Assembly: GCA_026004215.1 (NCBI GenBank)
Contig: BPIR01000001.1
Span: 620,001-684,000, forward strand
Reading direction: 5' to 3'
From: Candidatus Binatia bacterium
GTDB lineage: Bacteria > Desulfobacterota > Binatia > HRBIN30
Length of the DNA: 64,000 bases
In this document: one piece after another, positions 42,327 through 52,138 of the stretch
How the letters are laid out: every line of letters begins with the position of its first letter
Position numbering within the stretch: the stretch's first letter is position 1
The notes under the pieces: model-generated
Told to the model about the DNA's origin: nothing
Database searches by the model: none
Seen by the model: the letters and a program-made list of their open reading frames with translations, nothing else
Translations under genes and position numbers: made by a program

Positions 42327-43448
42327 ATGCCTATAGAGGTTCTCCCCGAAAGTACGCGAACGCTAGTCGAATCCGCTCGGCAACGGATGATCGTTCACCC
42401 CGCGTTGGAGCTCTCGAAATTCGTGTCGTGGAAAAAGGGTAACAGAGGTCCGGAGGCGGATCGCCGGGCAAGTTACGAGCGGGTAATCGGCTCGCTGCCG
42501 CGGCTGCAGAGCGCTGGCGAATCCTGGCTGGCTCGCCGCCGGAGTTGGCTCGCTGCACTCGGTGACCGGGCACGAACGATCGTGGTGCAAGCAAAAACAC
42601 CGTGTGTCTTGTGGCTGGCGGCGCCGACGCCACTGGAGTTGGGCTTTTGCCTCCACCACACCTACGGCCTTCCGTACCTACCCGGTTCCGGCCTCAAGGG
42701 ACTCGCGCGTGCGGCAATGCGGCGCGAACTAGTTGGGATTCCTGTAGTCGGCTCTGGTCCGACAAGGGAAAACTCGAATCGAGAGAAGAAGGAGCCCCCA
42801 CAACTGTTGGAGCTGTTCGGCGAAGGGGGCGACGGAGGTCACGCTGGCCAAGTGGACTTTCTCGATGGAGTGCCGCTGACCGCCAGTTGCCTCGAACTGG
42901 AGGTCATGAGCCCACACCATCCCAAGTACTACCAAGGCGAGTCGAAGGCACCTCACGACTGTGAAGACCCCGTGCCACTCCCTTTCTTGCGGATCAAGCC
43001 AGGCTCCCAGTTCGAAATTGCCATGGTCGCTCGTCTCGGAGTTTCCGACGAGGCCGCGCCGGCAGCGCTGGAGAAGGCAGAACAGTACCTGCTTCTCGGG
43101 CTGGAAGAGCTCGGGGTGGGAGCAAAGACCTCGTCGGGCTACGGCCTATTTGCCCGAAAAACCGGCACCGCAGCCACTGCACCAGCACCTCCCTCGGGTA
43201 CGCAAACAACGGCAGCGACTGTAGAGCGGAAAACAATCGAGCCGGCGGTTATCGCTTCCTTCGACCTGCAGGCAGACCGGGTGGTCTTTCGCGACCAGCA
43301 AGGCAATACCTACGAAGCCTCCGCCCAACTGTTGGAAAGGAGTTTCCAGATTAACCGAAACGCACTGAACCAATTCCGCCGGCAGAGTGCAAAGTTTCGG
43401 ATCGAGGTGGAAAACGGGAAAGTCACCGCTGCGTACAAGAGGAACTGA
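42327..43448 (+). CDS. cmr6: Cmr6 (Cas7-family) with C-terminal extension
   Basis: A 373-aa protein. The RAMP body has GLPYLPGSGLKGLARAAMRR (near 113), GHAGQVDFLDGVPL (near 172) and the Gly-rich GVGAKTSSGYGLF ending near residue 275, where Cmr6 normally finishes. A Pro/Thr/Ala linker and an extra beta-rich block of about 70 residues follow (from about 305, including VVFRDQQGNTYEASAQLLE). I do not recognise this added part; it could be a small OB-like or RNA-contacting addition. Cmr6 caps the crRNA 3' end of the complex with Cmr1. Confidence 0.92.
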   Translation: MPIEVLPESTRTLVESARQRMIVHPALELSKFVSWKKGNRGPEADRRASYERVIGSLPRLQSAGESWLARRRSWLAALGDRARTIVVQAKTPCVLWLAAPTPLELGFCLHHTYGLPYLPGSGLKGLARAAMRRELVGIPVVGSGPTRENSNREKKEPPQLLELFGEGGDGGHAGQVDFLDGVPLTASCLELEVMSPHHPKYYQGESKAPHDCEDPVPLPFLRIKPGSQFEIAMVARLGVSDEAAPAALEKAEQYLLLGLEELGVGAKTSSGYGLFARKTGTAATAPAPPSGTQTTAATVERKTIEPAVIASFDLQADRVVFRDQQGNTYEASAQLLERSFQINRNALNQFRRQSAKFRIEVENGKVTAAYKRN

Positions 43449-43451
43449 AGC

Positions 43452-44507
43452 ATGGCCGATACGCTGCACGCACAGTTTCAAATTGTCACCCCTGTCTTTT
43501 GCGCCGGAGCGGATCAAAAGGGACCGTCGGAAATCCGGCCGTTCAGCATTCGCGGCGCGCTGCGCTGGTGGTATCGCGCAATCGACCGGGACTTTTTTGA
43601 CCGGGAGTCGAAGATTTTCGGAGCGACCACCGGCTCGGGCTCTTCTTCGCCCGTGAGTCTCCAGCTCGGTCATTGGGTCACCGGCGCAAAGTCCTTGCGA
43701 GACCGGCTGCAACCACAAATGGCGCAGACATCTGGAGCCGCCTACCTAGGCTACACCTTTTACCTCGGCAATAACGAGCGTAAGGCAATCATGCCCGGTG
43801 GCCAGTCACTGGATTTGCGGCTTGCGTGGAACTGGCTACCCGCCAACGAGACGGAACAAGATTACGTCCGACGCGCTTGGGCAGCCGCTTTGTGGCTGTT
43901 CGGCCACCTAGGTGGCATCGGCACTCGTTCGCGGCGCGGCTACGGCACTCTCGCGCTGGTGAAATGGCAAGGTTGGAAGGAATGCGGACTTTTAGGAACA
44001 GCTCATGGCGCCGAGTCACCGGAGGTGTGGAAAAAGCGTTTCGAAAGCGGGTGGCGACTCATCCGCCAGTGGTTCGATCCGCCAGAAGGTGCCAAGCACC
44101 AGCATTTCGGAGCGGATCTAAAGGTCTACCTTTGGAACAACGGGTTCAACGACTGGAAGGCCGCACTGGACGAGGTCGGCCGGACCTTACAAGCTTTTCG
44201 CAGCAAGAGAGAAATTCACAAACCGGAACTTCTGGCTGCATTTGGCTTGCCAATCCGGTTTAGAAATCACCCGGCACAGTTTGCCTCTCCGCGGAAATTC
44301 AGTCGTGCGGCATCGCCCTTGCAAATCCGCGTCGTGAAAATTGGCGAGAAATATCATCCGCTGCTCTGGCGCGCTCACGGACCATTGACACCGCACGAGG
44401 CACTCGAGCTCGAGTATAAAGGGAATTACGCGGCCCAGCCCCCTCAAAGGTGGGACCGTGCACTGAACGAATTCCTCGCAAGCATTGCAGCCCAGTGCGT
44501 CCCATGA
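43452..44507 (+). CDS. cmr1: Cmr1 (Cas7-family RAMP subunit)
   Basis: A 351-aa protein starting three bases after the cmr6 stop. The N-terminus FQIVTPVFCAGADQKGPSEI followed by RPFSIRGALRWWYRA is the diagnostic Cmr1 signature. GGIGTRSRRGYGTL (near residue 155) is the Gly-rich RAMP loop. It binds the 3' region of the crRNA-target duplex in Cmr. Its stop overlaps the cas6 start (ATGA). Confidence 0.95.
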   Translation: MADTLHAQFQIVTPVFCAGADQKGPSEIRPFSIRGALRWWYRAIDRDFFDRESKIFGATTGSGSSSPVSLQLGHWVTGAKSLRDRLQPQMAQTSGAAYLGYTFYLGNNERKAIMPGGQSLDLRLAWNWLPANETEQDYVRRAWAAALWLFGHLGGIGTRSRRGYGTLALVKWQGWKECGLLGTAHGAESPEVWKKRFESGWRLIRQWFDPPEGAKHQHFGADLKVYLWNNGFNDWKAALDEVGRTLQAFRSKREIHKPELLAAFGLPIRFRNHPAQFASPRKFSRAASPLQIRVVKIGEKYHPLLWRAHGPLTPHEALELEYKGNYAAQPPQRWDRALNEFLASIAAQCVP

Positions 44508-45406
44508 ACGCTCTCCCACGCTTGCACGTATGGCTGGTGCGTTACGAGGTTCTGCAAGACGGAACCTTGCCGCCGCTTCCCACCACAGCACTGCACGGGG
44601 CGCTGGCACGAGCAGTGTACAGCGATGTCTGCATTGCGCCGGCGCGACCTACCTGTGAAGCTTGTCCGGCGGAGTCTCACTGTGCATATCCCATCTTGTT
44701 CGAGCCCACACCAGCCGCGTGCCGTCGCTTGCGGGAATTTGGGGTCACTACCGAACCGCCACGCCCGCTAGCAATCGCACCAGACGCTCCGTTTCTTCCC
44801 ACCGGAGAAAGCCCCATACCCGTCCGCCGCGGGCAAATCGTCAGTTTTCGACTCACCGCCACGAGCAAGGTATGGCAGTACTGGGAGGCGTTACGCCGCG
44901 GACTCGAACGCATTGGCCGACAAGGTCTCGGGCCTCGCGAGGAGCGCACGCGCCTACGCCTCGTATCCGTCGAGGCTCACAGCACCCCGCTACCGAACGA
45001 AAACACCAATGAGGTGGCTTTACGCTTTGTGACTCCGCTGCGCCTCAAGCACAGCGGGCAAATTGCCTCGGAAGTGGACGGGAAAGTGTTGGCCGAAGCG
45101 CTGGCGCGCCGAGCCGTGTTCATCGGCCATCTCGAAGGTCTTGTGTGGCAGGCACCGCCGGAGCTCGGCGGCTGGCTCGAGTCTGTCGAATCCATCTCAG
45201 CTTTTCGCCTGGTTCGCGTCGGCCGCTACTCGTCGCGACAAGGCCGCTGGATGCGTTGGCCGGGGCTCGTGGGAACGCTTCGCCTTCGGGGGGAAGGAGT
45301 CCGGCACCTGCTGCCGCTGTTGCACTTCGGGTCGCTGGCGCAAGTCGGCAAGGCAACCACCTTTGGTTTTGGGCGCTACGAACTTACCGCCCCCACGACC
45401 TCGTGA
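44504..45406 (+). CDS. cas6: CRISPR repeat endoribonuclease Cas6
   Basis: A 300-aa protein from the ATG at 44504, overlapping the cmr1 stop. The first ferredoxin-like domain includes LPPLPTTALHGALARAVYSD. A Cys cluster (CEACPAESHCAYP, near residue 50) is common in this Cas6 subfamily. The C-terminal Gly-rich loop is VGKATTFGFGRYEL. It should cut the repeat transcript at the base of the CCCC-GAGA-GGGG hairpin, leaving the 8-nt tag TTTGAGAC. As the only Cas6 seen, it probably serves the giant array. Confidence 0.92.
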   Translation: MNALPRLHVWLVRYEVLQDGTLPPLPTTALHGALARAVYSDVCIAPARPTCEACPAESHCAYPILFEPTPAACRRLREFGVTTEPPRPLAIAPDAPFLPTGESPIPVRRGQIVSFRLTATSKVWQYWEALRRGLERIGRQGLGPREERTRLRLVSVEAHSTPLPNENTNEVALRFVTPLRLKHSGQIASEVDGKVLAEALARRAVFIGHLEGLVWQAPPELGGWLESVESISAFRLVRVGRYSSRQGRWMRWPGLVGTLRLRGEGVRHLLPLLHFGSLAQVGKATTFGFGRYELTAPTTS

Positions 45407-45447
45407 GCATCCATCAGTGCTAACCATCTCGGCGGAGAGATCCAGCC

Positions 45448-47193
45448 GTGGCGAGCACGATTGCGTTCCTGACCGGGCTTGGCACCGCAAACTACGAAGA
45501 AGAAGCCTACGAGTATGAGGGAAACCGGTATGTGACTCGATTTGCACCGGTGGCCACCGTCGCTCTCGCCTTCGGACCAGCAGAACGAGCCAACATGCAG
45601 GTTGGCGTGATCACCACCGCGCAGGCAAAAGGCAAATGGTTCGCGGAGATCGAAGCGGAGATGCGCGATTTGGGGGTCGGGACGATCCGCTGTGCAGAAA
45701 TCCCCGAAGTTCCCGCAGGAAACGAGATCGAAACTGTCTTGCCCGTCCTTCTCGACGCTGTACCGGCAGTCGCAGAACCGGCAGTGGCAATCGACATCAC
45801 TTATGGATTCCGTCACTTGCCGTTTCTGTACGTCGCCGCGCTGACTTACCTGGTCGGCCTCCGCGCCGTGGAGTTTCGCGGAATTTACTATGCGGCGCGG
45901 GAAATCGTTCAGCACGACTCCACGCACCCGATCGTGGATTTGCGCCACTTTTGGGAACTCATTCAGTGGTACCATGCAGTCGCCGCCGTGCACGACACCG
46001 GCCGCGCGCGGCCGCTTTCCAGCGTGTTTCGCGATCAGAGCCGACATCATTTTTCCCCGGATCGCCCGCCATCGCCGCAGGCGAAGTGGCTCGCCAAAAT
46101 CCGCGACGCGGCCGAAAAGCTCTCCGTCCCGCTTGCGTGCGGCCTTCCGCTCGAAGCCGGCATTTGCGCGCACGCGCTCTTGAAAACGTTAGACTCGAAC
46201 ACAACCGATCATGCCAAGGCCGCGTCGCTTGCCGCACAGCATCTGGCCACGCTCGTACGCCCCTGGAGTGTATCTGTTGCTGCGCGAGTCAAAACAGAAG
46301 TCCGCCTGACGAAGGAAGAACTCTTGCGGCAGTGGAATTTTGCCCGCTGGCTGTTCGAGCACGAGGACTACACAAACTGCCTGGAGGCCTTGCGCGAGTG
46401 GTTGGTCAACCTTGTGCTCTACCGCCAAGGCGAGCACGAGCAATGGCTGTCTTACGAGAAAAAACGCAAACCCGCCGAACGTTTCTTGAGCGCGGCGAGC
46501 TATCGTATTCGTATAGGCTCTGGCGGCTTGAGCGACACACACCGTGTTCTCGCGACCCTGTGGGATGAAATTTCCGAACGCCGCAACCAACTGGCGCACG
46601 CGGGCATGCGAAAAGACGAAACGCGTATCGCGCACGATTCGATCAGGAAGTTGATCGATCAAGCCGAGGACATGCTCGACCGACTGGATGCTCTGGAGAT
46701 CAATTTTCAGGCAATGGGGGGCACGCTCCTCGTCAATGCGCTCGGCCGCTCGCCCGGGTCCCTGTACTCTGCCCTTCTCCACGTACGGCCCCAAAGGCTC
46801 ATGGTGCTCGGCTCGCAAGAGTCACTGGAGCGGCTCGACGAGACGCTCCGAGCCGCGGACCTCACATCCATCGAGACCGTGCGCGTGATCCTCGAGGATC
46901 CCTATCGAGGGTTTCGGCAGGCCAGAGATATCATCCCTCTTTGCCGGCCACATCTGATTGCGGCCGACACGGTCGTGGTGAATCTCACCGGAGGCACGAC
47001 CGCGATGCAATACATCGCAGAACGAATCGCGGACGAAGCGAGGCGACTGGGTCAGCCCGTGAAGAAGCTTGCCGTCTTTGACGAGAGGCCCGCCGAGGAA
47101 CAGAGATCCAACCCGTTCCACCTTGGGGGCATCGAGTGGATCGAAGGTGAACAAGGAACCGAGCCGCCATCACCGCGGTGCGGCAGCGGTTAA
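45448..47193 (+). CDS. Csx1-like effector: CARF - HEPN - second CARF-like domain
   Basis: A 581-aa protein with a GTG start and GGAGAGA upstream. Residues 1-160 are a TM1812/Csx1-type CARF domain: FLTGLGTANYEEEAYEYEG, an ITTAQAKGKW switch loop, and AVAIDITYGFRHLPFLYVAA. A helical region carries the HEPN RNase motif RNQLAH (near residues 378-383; R-x4-H intact). Residues 420-570 form another Rossmann-like block with VVVNLTGGTTAMQYIAERIA (near 511), which resembles a second CARF-type binding loop. Csx1/Csm6 proteins are non-specific RNases switched on by cyclic oligoadenylate. Most have a single CARF before the HEPN, so a CARF on each side is unusual. It lies 41 bp after cas6, probably in the same operon. 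Confidence 0.88.
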   Translation: MASTIAFLTGLGTANYEEEAYEYEGNRYVTRFAPVATVALAFGPAERANMQVGVITTAQAKGKWFAEIEAEMRDLGVGTIRCAEIPEVPAGNEIETVLPVLLDAVPAVAEPAVAIDITYGFRHLPFLYVAALTYLVGLRAVEFRGIYYAAREIVQHDSTHPIVDLRHFWELIQWYHAVAAVHDTGRARPLSSVFRDQSRHHFSPDRPPSPQAKWLAKIRDAAEKLSVPLACGLPLEAGICAHALLKTLDSNTTDHAKAASLAAQHLATLVRPWSVSVAARVKTEVRLTKEELLRQWNFARWLFEHEDYTNCLEALREWLVNLVLYRQGEHEQWLSYEKKRKPAERFLSAASYRIRIGSGGLSDTHRVLATLWDEISERRNQLAHAGMRKDETRIAHDSIRKLIDQAEDMLDRLDALEINFQAMGGTLLVNALGRSPGSLYSALLHVRPQRLMVLGSQESLERLDETLRAADLTSIETVRVILEDPYRGFRQARDIIPLCRPHLIAADTVVVNLTGGTTAMQYIAERIADEARRLGQPVKKLAVFDERPAEEQRSNPFHLGGIEWIEGEQGTEPPSPRCGSG

Positions 47194-48494
47194 CCGACAG
47201 CGATGCCCGTCCCGCGGCAAAGGGGCGCGCATGCACGTTGGGGCCAACCCGAGCCGAAGGCATCCTGGCCGGCGAACAATCCCACCACGGTGGTCGCCTG
47301 CGGTGGTTCGAGTCGCTGTAACATGGTTCCACTCGGTCACCGCACGCAATCGTGTCGCAATGCTACGGCGCTGCCGCTCCGATCGGCGCCTGCATGTCGG
47401 TGCGGCGAGCTCCGCAGAAAAACCGATTTATGGCGCATGCCCACCGGCCGCGCCGCGCGAACCTGTTGGCCATATGCAAGCAACCGCACCCGTCGTGCAG
47501 CCGGAGAATGCGATCGCCGCAGAGAGAAGGCCTTTGCCTCTTCGAACGCGAGGTAGAGTTGCAAACGGGACGTCGAGCTCGGGGTGTCTACAATCAGTGG
47601 AACCCCTGGAGGGTACGCGATCCGTCGCGGGCCACAACTGCGGGTGGCGGCGCAACAATCTCCGGCAGGAGCCCCATCGCAACTGTGGTCGCGTTGCACT
47701 CCTTTCGCGGAAATAGAGACGTGCATCTCCCTCGTCTCCGGCGACAGTCGATTGGCCCGGCATGCCCTACCCTGCCACCTGAAGCAGTTCAGCGCACCCC
47801 GAGAAACTCTCCCACTGCCAGATCCAACCCGTGGCGCGCTACGCGGAGCAAGAGCGGGCTCGGTTTCCGGACGGCCAACACCGGTGCGCTGCCGGCCTGC
47901 AACAACACAGAGTCAGCATACTCCGTTTCCGCCTCCATCGCAGCGGAAGCGCACAGCGCCGCGGCGAACGTTCGGAGTCCGACGCTCCAAGCCCAGCACA
48001 TTGCGGAAGGATGCAACTCGCACCCAAAGAAACGGAAGAATTTTTTGGGGCTACCGTGGTACGGTCTCTCCCCGGTTTTGCGCGGCGTAACACGACTCGG
48101 CAGCGCTGAGGATGGACGCCTCGATTCCCGACCCATCCGAGAGGGCAAGTCACACGCGTATCCCGCGCATCCACAGACCCCGCTTAGCGACGCGACGCAC
48201 CATTTCCCAGGGCAAGAGGGGCGATATCGGGGAGACCGGTCCCACATGCCCTCGAGCCCTGATTCTCTCGATTCTACCCACAACAAGAAAGGGCGTGGAC
48301 CGGGCGCAAGATCCCCGCCACGCCGGCAGCATTGCCGCGGAAATGAGTTCCGTCGGGCAGAGCGGGCACGTTAGGCCTCCGCCCGAACACTTCCGCTCAG
48401 ACTTACGACGGCGTCCGGCCCGGCCTACCAGCCGCACCGGGCGGTCTCACAGGCGGCCGCGACAGCACTCACGCGCGCACAGACGGACAGACGT
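47194..48494. other. 1.3-kb gene-poor region after the CRISPR locus
   Basis: No open frame here has a credible start, composition or recognisable motif. The longest plus-strand frame (about 340 codons from 47352) has the Arg/Ser/Pro-rich make-up of translated non-coding GC-rich DNA. No CRISPR repeat, tRNA or insertion-sequence end was seen. It marks the boundary between the defence locus and the downstream chromosome and may be decayed sequence. Confidence 0.6.
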
Positions 48495-50351
48495 TCACGG
48501 AGCCGGGGTCGGGGCCTGGCAAACTACGGACAATGTTCCGATAATGTCGGGGCGCAGTTGCTCGCTGAGGGGAGCGTCCAAAATTGGAAAGCCAAAGCCG
48601 AGTTTCCCCTTGCTGAGATCTCCCGCCTCCACATTGTCGCAACCGAACGGAGCACCGACGACCTTGGCGATGCAAGGCTGCGACCCATTGGCGCCGCAGC
48701 CTGACGGCCCGTCCCGCAAGACCCTGGCGGAGTTCCCTTCGTCGTAAATCACGACCTCCGTGTCGCCTGAGGTCACGGAGCCACTGAGGGCGATGTCGCC
48801 AGCCTCAGGGTCGCACGGGTCGCCCGGGCTCGGACACGGATCCATGCTCCCCGGCCCGAGAAGCCGTAGGCATAGGTTCTCCAGCAAAAACATCCCGCCG
48901 GGCGCAAATGCCCCTGTCCTCGTGATCTTGACCGGACTTTGGCAGACGCCGGGGTGCGGATCGCTATCCCCTTCGCGGTTGGCGCGGCTCACCTGGCCGT
49001 CGGGCAACTGCGAGGTCGCCGAACAGTCGGGATCCTCAGGAAAGCCGCCTTCAGCGCCCGGAGGTTGAGAGGTGTTGTGGTCTTGTTCCACCAGCGTGTT
49101 GTATCCGGGAGCGCCTCCGTCGCAGTCAATGAACCCCGAACTGTCCGCGGACAGGCGGACACACGCCGCACCAACCCCCAACGGCAAGTTCACACGATTG
49201 AACGTAGTGCCCTCGACCGGAATCGTGATTTGCCGGATGCCATTCTCATCCGGGGGACCGAAGCGCCACTCTTGGCGCCCCGACAAGTTGATCCCTAGGC
49301 CGAAATCCCGCGTCTGCACGTACACCCGCGAAGCGCTGGTGCCAGCCTGCAAAACACAGGTCCGGGAAAACTCCTGCAGGGGCGTCTGAGTCGCGGTCGG
49401 CGTCGCCGTACCTTCGGTTTCCGGAGTCGGCGAGCCGGTGGTCACCTGCGGCGTGAACGTGGGGCTTACCGCCGGCGTAGGCCCTCCGGGTGTGGGCGTA
49501 CGCGTCGGAGGACGCGTGTTGGTAATCGTTGGAGTGTTCGTTCGCGTCGGCGTTTGCGTGCGCGTGCCTGTGGATGTTCGGGTCGGGGTCGAGGTACGCG
49601 TCGGGCTGGAGGTGAAGGTAAACCGCGGCGTCCGTACCGGTGTCGGCGTAGGCGCTAGAGCCGCATCCAGCAGGTCTTGCAGCGTCTCGTCGGCCCCGGC
49701 AATTTGCCGTGCTTGAAGATTCAAATCCGCCGCGCTCGAGGCAACGATCGTGTCCGGCAACAGCCGAATTCGAGTCAACATCGCGTTCAACTCCGTCACG
49801 CTTGCCGCGCACAGATCGAAGCCCGCAGTGACGCGATCCAACACCAAGCGGACAAGCGCCTCGGTCTGGAAGTCGATGTCCTGCTGATCGTCAGCCGCGG
49901 TCAGAAACGCGCGCGTGAGCGTTCCGCGCGCCGCATCACCGACGTACACCACGTAGCGGCACACAGAGGCCGGATCGCGGGCATCCGGGAGCGCCAACTC
50001 ATACCGGCCATCGGCCTTCGTCGTCGTCGAGGCCAAAGGACCTTCGAGTGACCCATTCGACAAGAGCCGCCCGAGACTTACCTGTACGCCTGCGCCAACG
50101 GGCTGCACGTTCGCCGCGAACAGAGCCGCAGCACGACTGGCGAACAAGGTGTGAGCGAGTTGGCTCCACGATTGCTCGGCGGCCACCCGCCCGTCCGGCA
50201 TGCGCACCTGGCCTCCAACAAAGACCTGGAAACCGGGGGTGGCCGGGGGGCCCGGGCGCCGGATATCCAAATTCGACTCCGTTCCGCACGCGCTGAGCGC
50301 CAGGCCCATGACCCACATTACGACTGCACGTATGGCTTTGCGATTTCTCAT
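48495..50351 (-). CDS. Thr-Pro-rich surface lipoprotein
   Basis: About 618 aa from the ATG at 50351; GGGAG lies just upstream, and an adjacent ATG at 50354 is possible. The signal peptide ends in lipobox LSAC. After about 200 residues that include a carboxypeptidase-regulatory-like segment (TKADGRYELALPDA), there is a long Thr/Pro/Ser/Arg-rich linker of about 80 residues built from TPT/RTPT units. A Cys-containing C-terminal domain follows (CVRLSADSSGFIDCDGG and a CDPEAGD stretch) that I do not recognise. Such linkers are common on surface proteins of uncultured delta-like lineages. Probably a cell-surface or outer-membrane-anchored protein; function unknown. Confidence 0.75.
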   Translation of the reverse strand: MRNRKAIRAVVMWVMGLALSACGTESNLDIRRPGPPATPGFQVFVGGQVRMPDGRVAAEQSWSQLAHTLFASRAAALFAANVQPVGAGVQVSLGRLLSNGSLEGPLASTTTKADGRYELALPDARDPASVCRYVVYVGDAARGTLTRAFLTAADDQQDIDFQTEALVRLVLDRVTAGFDLCAASVTELNAMLTRIRLLPDTIVASSAADLNLQARQIAGADETLQDLLDAALAPTPTPVRTPRFTFTSSPTRTSTPTRTSTGTRTQTPTRTNTPTITNTRPPTRTPTPGGPTPAVSPTFTPQVTTGSPTPETEGTATPTATQTPLQEFSRTCVLQAGTSASRVYVQTRDFGLGINLSGRQEWRFGPPDENGIRQITIPVEGTTFNRVNLPLGVGAACVRLSADSSGFIDCDGGAPGYNTLVEQDHNTSQPPGAEGGFPEDPDCSATSQLPDGQVSRANREGDSDPHPGVCQSPVKITRTGAFAPGGMFLLENLCLRLLGPGSMDPCPSPGDPCDPEAGDIALSGSVTSGDTEVVIYDEGNSARVLRDGPSGCGANGSQPCIAKVVGAPFGCDNVEAGDLSKGKLGFGFPILDAPLSEQLRPDIIGTLSVVCQAPTPAP

Positions 50352-50547
50352 CATCTCCCGTCCGCTCGCTTCGTTTCCTCGGCACCGACTCGTGACCAAG
50401 TTTGTCCCTCCATCCCCTGGCTCGACGCGCCTATCCGTACCATCCTGCGCAATCGCGCGTCAAATGACAACTAAAAAATGCCGAAGCAAGCGAGGTCCCG
50501 TGCCTTGCATTGCGCACTGCCCCCCGCCGCGGCGGAGCCGCACTCAA

Positions 50548-50576
50548 GTTGACAACCCGAACGGGTGCGCTTACGG
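50548..50576 (+). promoter_or_regulatory. Possible sigma70-type promoter for the PhaC-like gene
   Basis: TTGACA at 50548-50553 and TACGGT at 50571-50576 are separated by exactly 17 bp. Transcription would start about 5 nt before the ATG at 50588, giving a nearly leaderless mRNA. Sequence match only. Confidence 0.35.
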
Positions 50577-50587
50577 TCCGTCCCTGC

Positions 50588-51766
50588 ATGCTTCGCGAAA
50601 TCCTCGACCGAGCAGACCGCCGCGCCGGAGTGGAAGCCAGGCGCGCCCTGCTGCGCTTTCTCAACGGCCTAGACTGGCTTTTGCGCGACCCGCAGGCTGT
50701 GGTGGGACGAACGCCGCACAAAGTCATCCTCCAGCAAGGCAAGCTCATGGTGCGGCAATACCACCTCGGCTCCGTAAAGCCCCGCTTTGCCACCCCAGTC
50801 GTTTTGATTCCACCGCTCATGGTGAAACCTTTCATTTACGACCTGTATCCCGGCCGAAGTCTCGTCGAGTTCTTGCTCGAAAGTGGCTTCCGACCGTACG
50901 TCGTGGATTTCGGGGAGCCGGACGAAGCGGACCAATTCGTCCGGCTGGATCAATACGTGATGGAGTGGCTGCCGGCAGCTTGTCGCGCCGTACGCGAGGA
51001 CGCAGGGACACCGACCCTGACTTTGCTCGGCTACTGCATGGGCGGGGTTTTTTGCCTGATGTACGTGGCGGCACATGACGACCGCGATGTGCACAATCTG
51101 GTTTGCATCGCCACGCCAGTGGACATGAGCAAAATGGGGCTGCTCGCCTGGGTAGCCAAGCTGGCCGGGCGACAAGTGGAAGTGCTGGCACGGCAGATGG
51201 GAAATGTACCGGGCGGTCTGTCGAGCACAGCCTTCCGGCTGCTCACCCCGATGAAGAATCTGACCCGCTACACGGACCTTTTCCTCAATCTCTGGAACCA
51301 CGAGTACGTGTTGGGCTTCGAAGCGATGAATCAGTGGATCAAACAGTTCATTGACTACCCACGCGACGCGTTCGTGCAGTTCACTCGTGACTTCATGCAG
51401 CAAAACAAACTCGCGCGCGGACAGCTCACTCTGGGAGGTCGGGTGGTGCACCTTCGGGACGTGAAGAGTTCTCTTCTCGTGTTCGCCGGCAAGACCGATC
51501 AGGTAGCGCCCCCCGCTTCGGTGCGCGCGCTGATGGATAAGGTGGGCAGCACGGACAAGACATTTATTTTGGTTCCCGCAGGGCACATGGGCATTCTGGC
51601 GGGTGCAAATGCGCCATCGCAGGTGTGGCAGCCCATGGCCCGCTGGTTAGAGGTGCGCTCGCAACCGGCAACCCGCTCTTCTCGGGTACAGCGGCAAGCT
51701 GCTGCGCCCATGGCATCCCAAAGTTCCCGCAAACGGGTGCCCCAGCGGGTGAGTGCAGGAAAGTGA
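50588..51766 (+). CDS. PhaC-like polyhydroxyalkanoate synthase / alpha-beta hydrolase
   Basis: A 392-aa protein from the ATG at 50588; an upstream in-frame ATG would lie across the likely promoter. The alpha/beta-hydrolase core has a lipase-like box LGYCMGGVF with Cys as nucleophile (near residue 150), as in class III PHA synthases, rather than Ser. FAGKTDQVAPP (Asp) and PAGHMGILAG (His, near 333) complete the triad. PHA synthases polymerise hydroxyacyl-CoA on granules. No phaE/phaR partner or phasin is adjacent, so a related acyl-transfer function cannot be excluded. Confidence 0.75.
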   Translation: MLREILDRADRRAGVEARRALLRFLNGLDWLLRDPQAVVGRTPHKVILQQGKLMVRQYHLGSVKPRFATPVVLIPPLMVKPFIYDLYPGRSLVEFLLESGFRPYVVDFGEPDEADQFVRLDQYVMEWLPAACRAVREDAGTPTLTLLGYCMGGVFCLMYVAAHDDRDVHNLVCIATPVDMSKMGLLAWVAKLAGRQVEVLARQMGNVPGGLSSTAFRLLTPMKNLTRYTDLFLNLWNHEYVLGFEAMNQWIKQFIDYPRDAFVQFTRDFMQQNKLARGQLTLGGRVVHLRDVKSSLLVFAGKTDQVAPPASVRALMDKVGSTDKTFILVPAGHMGILAGANAPSQVWQPMARWLEVRSQPATRSSRVQRQAAAPMASQSSRKRVPQRVSAGK

Positions 51767-51793
51767 AGAGAGTGCGAGCCGAGGAGGGGCGAG

Positions 51794-52138
51794 ATGTTGT
51801 TCGTTGCGGAATACGACCTGCGGTGGGAGGATCTGGACGCGGCCATTGCCAAGCGCCTGGAGTGGTCGGAGCACATGCCGGAAGGATTCCGATTCCTCGG
51901 GGAATACGTGTGGCCGGATCACGATCCGGCGTTTCGGGGCGTTGCCATCTTCGAGGCCGACTCGGTCGAGGCCGTAAACAACTTTGTGCTGCATTATGGG
52001 TCTACGCTGAGGATGCGCGTTCACCCTGCAAGTGACGTGCTTTCCGCAATCGCCAGTGCGACGGGTACGGTGCCGGCCGGAGGCCACAGGGAAAGGCGCC
52101 GCCTTCGCGAGAAACCCACGAAACCGGCGAAGCGCTGA
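51794..52138 (+). CDS. DUF3303-like small protein
   Basis: A 114-aa protein starting 27 bp after the PhaC-like gene, with GAGGGGCGAG as ribosome site. MLFVAEYDLRWEDLDAAIAK, FLGEYVWPDHDPAFRGVAIFEADSVEAVNNFV (broken here at its natural strands) and YGSTLRMRVHPA fit the ferredoxin-like fold of DUF3303-type proteins that sit beside metabolic enzymes. The basic tail (RRRLREKPTKPAKR) is probably disordered. Function unknown; likely co-transcribed with the preceding gene. Confidence 0.65.
   Translation: MLFVAEYDLRWEDLDAAIAKRLEWSEHMPEGFRFLGEYVWPDHDPAFRGVAIFEADSVEAVNNFVLHYGSTLRMRVHPASDVLSAIASATGTVPAGGHRERRRLREKPTKPAKR

Noticed and set aside
47352..48374. 340-codon open frame after the last cas gene
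   Set aside because: Composition is Arg/Ser/Pro-rich without hydrophobic pattern, no ribosome site or motif; typical of chance frames in GC-rich DNA.
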